A stretch of 42,444 nucleotides of DNA from SVQP01 sp045594445 (GTDB taxonomy: Bacteria > Bacillota > Clostridia > Oscillospirales > CAG-272): NCBI GenBank assembly GCA_045594445.1, contig JAZNYL010000075.1, positions 1-42,444 on the forward strand. The letters run 5' to 3'. Shown piece by piece: positions 1-5,339 of the stretch. Below the pieces are notes generated by a model that had not been told where the DNA came from, made no database searches, and saw only the letters and a program-made list of their open reading frames with translations. How positions within the stretch are numbered: the first letter of the stretch is position 1; every line of letters begins with the position of its first letter. A program made the position numbers and the translations under genes.

Positions 1-90
1 GCTTCGCTCAGGATGACACGGGCGGGGTTGCGCATCATAAAAACCGAAAGCAGAAGCCTTCATCAAAGACTTCTGCTTTTTCGTTATTTT
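1..90. repeat. Direct repeat, copy 1 (short-insert read-through artefact)
   Basis: Positions 1-90 are identical to 177-266, and the full sequencing adapter at 93-176 lies between them. The copy carries the pfkA terminator hairpin (stem 48-56 with 70-78). In DNBSEQ libraries the template is a rolling-circle concatemer, so a short insert is read as insert, adapter, insert. That explains the arrangement better than a genomic duplication. The real genome sequence very probably begins at 177. Confidence 0.9.
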
Positions 91-92
91 CC

Positions 93-176
93 AAGTCGGG
101 GGCCAAGCGGTCTTAGGAAGACAACCACCTATCCCAACTCCTTGGCTCACAGAACGACATGGCTACGATCCGACTT
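93..176 (+). other. MGI/DNBSEQ library adapter with 10-base index (contaminant)
   Basis: Three blocks are visible. The first is 32 bases of the MGI forward adapter containing GGCCAAGCGGTCTTAGGAAG, with one mismatch (AAGTCGGGGG in place of AAGTCGGAGG). The second is a 10-base index, CCACCTATCC. The third is 42 bases that are the exact reverse complement of the MGI reverse adapter, containing CTTGGCTCACAGAACGACAT. The total of 84 bases accounts for the whole interval. This is synthetic DNA, not biology. Confidence 0.97.
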
Positions 177-266
177 GCTTCGCTCAGGATGACACGGGCG
201 GGGTTGCGCATCATAAAAACCGAAAGCAGAAGCCTTCATCAAAGACTTCTGCTTTTTCGTTATTTT
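177..266. repeat. Direct repeat, copy 2 (genomic copy)
   Basis: This is identical to 1-90 and continues without a break into the pfkA 3' flank. Positions 181-202 match, with one mismatch, the inverted sequence at 35267-35288, which is the TCATCCTGAGCG type of intergenic element. The rest of 177-314 holds only the pfkA terminator and no gene. Confidence 0.85.
224..258 (-). terminator. pfkA terminator (probably bidirectional)
   Basis: The stem AAGCAGAAG (224-232) pairs with CTTCTGCTT (246-254) around a 13-base loop. A T run follows on the plus strand. On the minus strand, the direction of pfkA, the hairpin is followed by TCGGTTTTT. The same stem is found after the GH43 gene at 35201-35231. Confidence 0.75.
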
Positions 267-314
267 TCGCTAAATCTGCAGCCCAATGGGGCTGCTCCTT
301 TGATTTTGTGCGTG

Positions 315-1391
315 TCAGTTGCAGATCTCGTAAGCCATGTTGTAAAGCTTTTCGATCTTGGCCTGACGGTAAGCGCAACGAGCGCGCATAGCAGCGATTT
401 CATCAGCGCTGAAGCGATCCAGGTCGCCGTCCTTGAGCTTGCCCTTGTTCATGCGGTCAAGCACCAGCGCGTAGTTGATGTCCTCGTTGGTGATCTTGTT
501 TTCCAGTACGCACATCACGCGGTTGGATTTGCCCTGAAGCAGCAGATTGACTGCCTCAACACCCATCTGGGTTGCGGTCATGCGGTCGCGCAGGGTAGGT
601 CCACCGCCGCGAATGATGTGGCCAACGCGTGCAAACTTGGTCTCAATGCCGGTCTGTGCCTGCACCTTTTCCGCGAAATATTCGCTGTACTTGCGGCCGT
701 CAACCTGAGGCATACCCTCGGAGAAGACTACGATAATGCCTCTCTTGCCCTTGTTGCGCACGCTTGCGATCTTCTTGATCGCAGCCTCTTCGTCAAAGGC
801 AACCTCGGGAATCGCGATCGAAACCGCGCCCGTGCAAATGCCTGCGTAAAGCGCTACCAGACCGCAGTCTCTGCCCATCACCTCAACGACGTTACATCTT
901 GCGTGAGATTCGCAGGTATCGCGCAGATAGTCGATCATGCCAAGCAGCGTGTTGACAGCGGTATCGTAGCCAATGGTCAGGTCGGTTGCGGTAATGTCGT
1001 TGTCAATGGTTGCGGGAATGCCGATCGCGGGAATGCCGTGGTTGGTAATATCGGTTGCACCGCGGAAGGTACCGTCGCCGCCGATGGCCACGATTGCGTC
1101 AATATGCTGCTCGCGGCAGGTTTTCAGCGCCTTTTCCATGCCCTCGGGCGTTGCGAACTCGGGGCAACGGGAGGAGTACAGCATGGTACCGCCGTGGGTG
1201 ATGATATTGGAAACGCTGTGGGATTCCAGAGGCATCAGATCGCCGTTGAGAAGACCTGCATAACCGCCGTTGATACCAACGACCTCAATGCCCTCGGCCA
1301 ATGCCTTTCTTGTAACGGCTCTGACAGCCGCATTCATGCCGGGCGCGTCACCACCCGACGTCAAAACACCAATTTTTTTGAACTTTGCCAT
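315..1391 (-). CDS. pfkA: 6-phosphofructokinase, ATP-dependent type
   Basis: Phosphorylates fructose 6-phosphate to fructose 1,6-bisphosphate, the committed step of glycolysis in the cytoplasm. The 358-residue protein has the PfkA order of motifs: the nucleotide-binding TSGGDAPGMNAA near the N-terminus, AIGGDGTFRGA (the Gly pattern of ATP users rather than the Asp of pyrophosphate users), the catalytic PATIDND, and VVEVMGRDCG followed by the substrate-binding GHIIRGG. An Ala replaces the PGTIDND Gly, which is common in clostridial PfkA. The start is supported by AGAAAGG eight bases upstream. A sigma-A promoter lies at 1444-1472 and a terminator at 224-258, so the gene is probably monocistronic. 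The reading frames opposite it are shadows. Confidence 0.97.
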   Translation of the reverse strand: MAKFKKIGVLTSGGDAPGMNAAVRAVTRKALAEGIEVVGINGGYAGLLNGDLMPLESHSVSNIITHGGTMLYSSRCPEFATPEGMEKALKTCREQHIDAIVAIGGDGTFRGATDITNHGIPAIGIPATIDNDITATDLTIGYDTAVNTLLGMIDYLRDTCESHARCNVVEVMGRDCGLVALYAGICTGAVSIAIPEVAFDEEAAIKKIASVRNKGKRGIIVVFSEGMPQVDGRKYSEYFAEKVQAQTGIETKFARVGHIIRGGGPTLRDRMTATQMGVEAVNLLLQGKSNRVMCVLENKITNEDINYALVLDRMNKGKLKDGDLDRFSADEIAAMRARCAYRQAKIEKLYNMAYEICN

Positions 1392-1443
1392 GTATTTGCC
1401 TTTCTTATCCCTTCATGGGGGTCACAAAATATCTCAGTTTAGT

Positions 1444-1472
1444 ATTCTACCATATTTCGCTAAAAAAATCAA
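1444..1472 (-). promoter_or_regulatory. Promoter of pfkA
   Basis: Read on the minus strand this is TTGATT, a 17-base spacer and TAGAAT, with TGG just before the -10 box (extended -10). It lies about 55 bases upstream of the pfkA ATG and just outside the 3' end of the cinA-like gene. Confidence 0.75.
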
Positions 1473-1495
1473 GAGGGATTGAAAAAAATGTATGA

Positions 1496-2011
1496 TCAGG
1501 ACTGCAGCAATTCTGCTTCTCGCACGGCAAGCGTCAAAGCCAGCAGCGCAGCGCGGGAGCGGATTTCGTGTCTTGGCAAATAATTGGGCATGCAGTAGCG
1601 CACGGCAAAGGTGCGCGCAGGGGAGCTGACGCCGATATAGACCGTGCCGACGGGCGTTTGCTCGCTGCCGCCGCCCGGGCCTGCAACGCCGGTCAGCGAG
1701 ACGGCAATATCCGCACCGGTGCGTGCTCTTGCACCGTCTGCCATGGCCTTTGCCACGGGTGCGGAAACCTCAGTATATTGCTCGATCAGCTCTGCGGGAA
1801 CGCTCAACAGATTGGTCTTCATTTGATTGGTATAGGTCACAAAGCCGCCCACGTACACGGAGGAAATGCCGGGTTGTGAAGTCAAGAGTCCTCCCACAAG
1901 ACCGCCCGTGCAGGATTCTGCCGTGGCAAGGCGATAGCCATACTTTGCATAGACCTCGTAAAGATCGGCAACGGGATTTGGTGTGACAATAAGTCTGTTT
2001 GCCTTTTGCAT
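1496..2011 (-). CDS. pncC: CinA C-terminal family protein (nicotinamide-nucleotide amidase, PncC-like)
   Basis: This is the stand-alone CinA C-terminal domain, 171 residues, without the N-terminal MoaB-like domain of full-length CinA. Characterised members deamidate nicotinamide mononucleotide to nicotinate mononucleotide in pyridine nucleotide salvage. The family signature TAESCTGG (residues 30-37, proposed nucleophile Ser33) and the later SLTGVAGPGGG and PVGTVYIG segments are all present. The start is set by AAGGAGA six bases before ATG. The mscS terminator lies immediately upstream at 2027-2056, so the gene needs read-through or a weak promoter. The activity is inferred from the family. 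Confidence is high for the domain and moderate for the substrate. Confidence 0.9.
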   Translation of the reverse strand: MQKANRLIVTPNPVADLYEVYAKYGYRLATAESCTGGLVGGLLTSQPGISSVYVGGFVTYTNQMKTNLLSVPAELIEQYTEVSAPVAKAMADGARARTGADIAVSLTGVAGPGGGSEQTPVGTVYIGVSSPARTFAVRYCMPNYLPRHEIRSRAALLALTLAVREAELLQS

Positions 2012-2023
2012 AGTCTTCTCCTT

Positions 2024-2053
2024 AAAAACGGCAGTTCACGGAGAACTGCCGTT
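2024..2053 (-). terminator. Terminator of the mscS gene
   Basis: A perfect 11-bp stem, AACGGCAGTTC (2027-2037) with GAACTGCCGTT (2043-2053), encloses a five-base loop. On the minus strand a T run follows directly. It lies between the mscS stop and the PncC-like start and separates the two transcripts. Confidence 0.85.
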
Positions 2054-2061
2054 CAGATTTT

Positions 2062-2988
2062 TTACTTGTTGTCCTTGATATGAATGTCCATTTGCTGGTA
2101 GGGGATGCTGATTCCGTTCTGTGCAAACGATGCCTTGACCTTATCTCCAATGTCAAACTTTACAGTCCAGTAGTCGCTGTTTTTGCACCATGCACGGGCT
2201 GTAATTTTGACTGCGCTGTCGGTCATTTCGGTCATACGGACGAAATGTGCGGGGTCCTTGAGCACAAGCTCGTGAGCGGTGATGACGTCGTTGATGATCT
2301 TGATCGCCTTGTCGCAATCCGATTCGTAGGCAATGCTGAAATCAATGTCCACACGGCGGTTCTCCTCACGGGAGTAGTTAATGACGGTGGAATTGGTCAG
2401 ACTGCCGTTGGGAAGCATGATGTGCTTGTTGTCACCTGTGCGGATCGTCGTGTAGAAGAAGCCGACGTCAATGACAGTACCGCTGACACCCTGCGTTTCA
2501 ATGAAATCTTCGATACGGAAGGGGCGGAACAAAAGCAGCATAAAGCCGCCTGCAAGGTTGGAAAGCGAGCCCTGCAAAGCCAAAGCGATGGCAGCACCGG
2601 CACTGGCGATAACCGTGATCACGGATGCCATGGGTACGCCGATGATTGCAACGATCGAAACGATCAGCAAAATATTGAGCGCGATCTTGATCAGATGGTG
2701 TAAAAAGACACGAACGGTGCGGTCCATTTTATCAAATTTCTTGCCGTTGGGGAAGAATTTGAGCAAAAGCTTGATCAGCAGATTGCCGATCACCAAAATA
2801 AGAAGGCAAGCCAGGATCTTGCCGGCGATGCTGATACAAAGAGGAATGAGATGTTCGGGGCTGAGCCAAGCCAGAATGGCGTCGAGGTAGCCTGCGGCAC
2901 CTGCTTCGGCAACCGCTTCGGTTACCGCTTCAGTGACTTGCTCTGTGGTTCCTTCTGCAGAGAGAAGGATGGGGCGGGGGGATAACAA
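2062..2988 (-). CDS. mscS: Small-conductance mechanosensitive channel, MscS family
   Basis: A membrane channel that opens under membrane tension to release solutes on osmotic downshift. About 308 residues. Three hydrophobic segments are followed by the pore helix of MscS type, rich in Ala and Gly (SAGAAIALALQGSLSNLAGG), then the beta domain with PNG and NYSREENRRVDIDFSI and the C-terminal cage. The frame extends to a GTG at 2997, but that codon sits only one base after the AAAGGA site. The TTG at 2988 has normal spacing and is the more likely start. The short N-terminal stretch before the first membrane helix is Glu/Ala rich. It is transcribed from a promoter at 3023-3051 that overlaps a perfect inverted repeat. 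Confidence 0.93.
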   Translation of the reverse strand: MLSPRPILLSAEGTTEQVTEAVTEAVAEAGAAGYLDAILAWLSPEHLIPLCISIAGKILACLLILVIGNLLIKLLLKFFPNGKKFDKMDRTVRVFLHHLIKIALNILLIVSIVAIIGVPMASVITVIASAGAAIALALQGSLSNLAGGFMLLLFRPFRIEDFIETQGVSGTVIDVGFFYTTIRTGDNKHIMLPNGSLTNSTVINYSREENRRVDIDFSIAYESDCDKAIKIINDVITAHELVLKDPAHFVRMTEMTDSAVKITARAWCKNSDYWTVKFDIGDKVKASFAQNGISIPYQQMDIHIKDNK

Positions 2989-3022
2989 TGAATACACTTC
3001 CTTTCAAATTTGGATTATCGGT

Positions 3023-3051
3023 ATTATATCACAAAATAGTATCTTTGTAAA
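3023..3051 (-). promoter_or_regulatory. Promoter of mscS with overlapping palindrome
   Basis: On the minus strand this is TTTACA, 17 bases, TATAAT, with TGA before the -10 box. A perfect inverted repeat, ACAAAATAGT (3031-3040) and ACTATTTTGT (3051-3060), covers the spacer and reaches the -35 box. A second pair, GTAAAC (3047-3052) and GTTTAC (3069-3074), also lies here. The layout suggests an operator, but no regulator can be named. Confidence 0.7.
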
Positions 3052-3074
3052 CTATTTTGTGCAAAATTGTTTAC

Positions 3075-3103
3075 TTGACATGAAAGTTTTTTTTATGTAT
3101 AAT
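3075..3103 (+). promoter_or_regulatory. Promoter of the radical SAM gene
   Basis: Exact consensus TTGACA (3075-3080), 17-base spacer and TATAAT (3098-3103), divergent from the mscS promoter. Transcription would start near 3110, giving a leader of about 23 bases with GGAGG at 3121. Confidence 0.9.
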
Positions 3104-3132
3104 AGTAGAAACGTGCAAAAGGAGGACTGCAT

Positions 3133-4023
3133 ATGGATCGCTGTGTTTCATGCCCGAGAGCGTGCGGCGCAGACCGCGACGCGCACAGGGGATATTGCGG
3201 GCAGACGAATGCGTTCCGAATCGCGCGTGCTGCGCTGCATATGTGGGAAGAGCCCTGCATCAGCGGTCAGCGCGGCTCTGGTACCGTGTTCTTTTCAGGC
3301 TGCAATCTCGGCTGTGTATTCTGTCAGAACTATCGCGTCAGCCACCGCGGGCAGGGGATCGAGATCAGCGCGGACGAGCTGATCGGAAAAATGCTTGACC
3401 TGCAAAAGCAGGGGGCGCATAATATCAACTTAGTCACCCCCACGCATTTTGCCGAGCAGCTTGTGCCGGTTCTTGCAAGAATCAAGCCTATGCTGCATAT
3501 CCCGATTGCCTATAATACGGGCGGCTACGAAAAGACCGAAACGCTGGAGATGCTTGCGCCTTACGTGGATATCTGGATGCCCGATTTCAAATTTGGCTCG
3601 GCGCAGATTGCCAAGGATTACGCGGGAGCGGCCGATTACCCCGAGGTCGCCGCGCGTGCGATTGCCAAGATGTACGAGCTTGCAGGCAAGGTGCGATTTG
3701 ACGAGGACGGCATGATGATGCGCGGCGTGTTGGTGCGCCATCTGGTGTTGCCCGGCTGCCGCAAGGACTCCATGGCGGTGCTTGACCGTCTTGCCGAGAT
3801 CGTACCCGTGCCCGGCGTGCGTTTGAGTCTGATGAGTCAATACACCCCCGAATTTGCCACCGACGCGCCCTTTGCCAACCTGCATCGCCGCGTGACCTCG
3901 TTTGAATACGAATCAGTCATGGCGCATGCCGAACGCCTCGGCTTTATTGGCTATATGCAGCAAAGGGAATCCGCCACGGCAAAATATACGCCCGAGTTTG
4001 AAGGGGAAGACGTAAAAATATAG
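3133..4023 (+). CDS. PflX-like radical SAM protein (COG1313)
   Basis: Radical SAM enzyme related to pyruvate formate-lyase activases. 296 residues. An N-terminal Cys-rich segment (CVSCPRACGADR, then GYCG) precedes the radical SAM cluster motif CNLGCVFC (residues 57-64), whose three cysteines bind the 4Fe-4S cluster. The family segments NINLVTPTHF, YNTGGYE, DIWMPDFKFG, RGVLVRHLVLPG and LMSQYTPE follow in order, and the length is normal. Start codon choice is clear: GGAGG seven bases before ATG behind a consensus promoter. Some relatives act in glycyl radical activation or in the AmmeMemoRadiSam group, but neither partner is encoded nearby, so the substrate is unknown. Confidence 0.93.
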   Translation: MDRCVSCPRACGADRDAHRGYCGQTNAFRIARAALHMWEEPCISGQRGSGTVFFSGCNLGCVFCQNYRVSHRGQGIEISADELIGKMLDLQKQGAHNINLVTPTHFAEQLVPVLARIKPMLHIPIAYNTGGYEKTETLEMLAPYVDIWMPDFKFGSAQIAKDYAGAADYPEVAARAIAKMYELAGKVRFDEDGMMMRGVLVRHLVLPGCRKDSMAVLDRLAEIVPVPGVRLSLMSQYTPEFATDAPFANLHRRVTSFEYESVMAHAERLGFIGYMQQRESATAKYTPEFEGEDVKI

Positions 4024-4051
4024 GTGTGATTCACGGGGGCGCTGCCTCCTT

Positions 4052-4101
4052 CGTAGGGACATTCTGTGAACGCCCGCGGGCGCACACAGTGCGCCCCTAC
4101 G
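4052..4101. repeat. Intergenic inverted-repeat element
   Basis: CGTAGGG (4052-4058) and CCCTACG (4095-4101) flank a GC-rich core with smaller inverted repeats (GCCCGCGGGC). Elements of this 'TAGGGGCG' type are scattered between genes in many gut Clostridia. It may act as a weak terminator for the radical SAM gene, since no other hairpin is present there. Confidence 0.55.
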
Positions 4102-4143
4102 GAAAATGGATATGAACATAGAAAGATACGAAAGAGTTAGGTT

Positions 4144-4671
4144 ATGGAAGAACTGATTTTACAAAGGCCAACCGCAGAATATGCACAGCAGATCATGGAG
4201 TGCAAAAAGGAATACCTGGCGGCAGACAGCACGATGGATGGTTGCGGTCCGCTGCGCCGCACCGACGATCCGATGGAATATATCCAAAAGTGCGCCTTGG
4301 AGGAAAGCCCCGAAACCTGTCCCGCAGAGCTTGTACCCGCAACGCAATTCGTGCTTGTCAGAAAAGCGGACAACAAGGTGCTTGGCTTTTTGCAGGTCAG
4401 GCACGAGTTCAACGACTACCTTTCCAAGTTTGGCGGCCATATCGGCTATTCCGTAAGACCCTGCGAACGCCGCAAGGGATACGCCAAGCAGATGCTGCGC
4501 ATGGCGCTGCCGTACTGCCGCGAGATCGGGCTGGATCAAGTATTGATCACTTGCATGGACGGCAACTTGGGTAGCGAAAAAACCATTCTTGCTAACGGCG
4601 GCGTTTATGAATCCACCGTGCATGAACCGAATGAAAACGTGGATCTGAAAAGATTTTGGATTGAGATATGA
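4144..4671 (+). CDS. GNAT family N-acetyltransferase (COG3981-like)
   Basis: Predicted to transfer an acetyl group from acetyl-CoA to an unknown amine substrate. 175 residues. The acetyl-CoA binding motif is seen in HIGYSVRPCERRKGYAKQML (about residues 99-118), with the R-x-x-G-x-A pattern, followed by a C-terminal NxxSEKTILANGGVYE segment typical of the fold. The N-terminal part (YAQQIMECKKEYL) matches the COG3981 subgroup. The ribosome site is weak (GAGTTAGG), so expression is probably modest. No operon partner suggests a substrate. Confidence 0.88.
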   Translation: MEELILQRPTAEYAQQIMECKKEYLAADSTMDGCGPLRRTDDPMEYIQKCALEESPETCPAELVPATQFVLVRKADNKVLGFLQVRHEFNDYLSKFGGHIGYSVRPCERRKGYAKQMLRMALPYCREIGLDQVLITCMDGNLGSEKTILANGGVYESTVHEPNENVDLKRFWIEI

Positions 4672-4756
4672 ACATTACATACAGACAAATGAGTAACCAC
4701 TTACTGTTCGTAGGAGAAAAGGAATAAGCAAAAAAAGCTGACGGAGGAATGTTGAC

Positions 4757-5113
4757 ATGCTTCAAACAAACACAAAAGAATTTTGGCAGGCTGTGGACGC
4801 GCTGATATCCACGGGCGAGATTGTGATCGACCGCCCCCGCGGCAGCGCGCATCCGCGATACCCCGAGGTGATCTACGAGGTGGATTACGGCTACGTCAAG
4901 GACACCGCCTCTATGGATGGCGGCGGGATTGACGTCTGGCGCGGCTCTTTGCCCACAGATCGCGTGGATGCGATCATTTGTACGGTGGACGTGCTCAAAA
5001 GGGATTCGGAGATCAAGCTGCTGATCGGCTGCACCGAGCAGGAGACTGCTTGGATCTATGCGTTTCATAACCGCACGGAGAACATGAAGGGGATTTTGAT
5101 AACGAGAGAATAA
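4757..5113 (+). CDS. Short inorganic pyrophosphatase-like protein
   Basis: 118 residues resembling the core of soluble family I pyrophosphatases: IDRPRGSAHPRYPEVIYEVD, DYGYVKDT and DGGGIDVW. The family signature is D-x-D-[PE]-x-D-[VL] with three metal-binding Asp residues. Here the middle Asp is Gly and the following Pro is Gly, leaving only the first and last Asp. The protein is also shorter than the usual 165-180 residues. A similar short group in Clostridia is annotated as pyrophosphatase, but hydrolysis of pyrophosphate is doubtful. The start is supported by GGAGG nine bases upstream. A terminator follows at 5123-5155. Confidence 0.75.
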   Translation: MLQTNTKEFWQAVDALISTGEIVIDRPRGSAHPRYPEVIYEVDYGYVKDTASMDGGGIDVWRGSLPTDRVDAIICTVDVLKRDSEIKLLIGCTEQETAWIYAFHNRTENMKGILITRE

Positions 5114-5122
5114 GGAATAAGA

Positions 5123-5155
5123 AAAGCCAACGCCCGAGCGGAGTTGGCTTTTTTG
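5123..5155 (+). terminator. Terminator after the pyrophosphatase-like gene
   Basis: The stem AAAGCCAAC (5123-5131) pairs with GTTGGCTTT (5143-5151) around an 11-base loop and is followed by a T run. This is a standard rho-independent terminator. Confidence 0.88.
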
Positions 5156-5189
5156 TGTGTTGGGGTGTTGTGTGAGGAAACTGCTTACG

Positions 5190-5335
5190 TTCTTTTTTGT
5201 GCAAGTAGGCGCAAAAAAGAACCAAAAAACGCCGTTTGGGGAGTTTCGCCTCGGCGGAGGCGACCAAGGGCGCCGCCCTTGGAACCTGCGACCTTTTTGA
5301 AAAAAGGTCGATCAAAAACTTTCAGCACGTTTACG
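5190..5335. repeat. Composite intergenic repeat with three hairpins
   Basis: Three adjacent inverted repeats: CGCCTC/GAGGCG (5247-5252, 5257-5262), the near-perfect palindrome CCAAGGGCG/CGCCCTTGG (5264-5272, 5274-5282), and GACCTTTTT/AAAAAGGTC (5290-5298, 5301-5309). A-rich tracts are at 5213-5230. Such modules are common between genes in gut Clostridia and may be mobilised miniature elements. The last hairpin could also terminate the minus-strand GTPase gene, whose stop is at 5340. Confidence 0.6.
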
Positions 5336-5339
5336 TATC

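Noticed and set aside
93..176. Inverted ends AAGTCGG/CCGACTT looked like a mobile-element boundary with a 90-bp target duplication
   Set aside because: The whole block is the MGI adapter with a ten-base index; no transposase and no biological origin.
159..1442. 427-residue frame opposite pfkA
   Set aside because: It starts inside adapter, lies antisense to a textbook PfkA and has no ribosome site.
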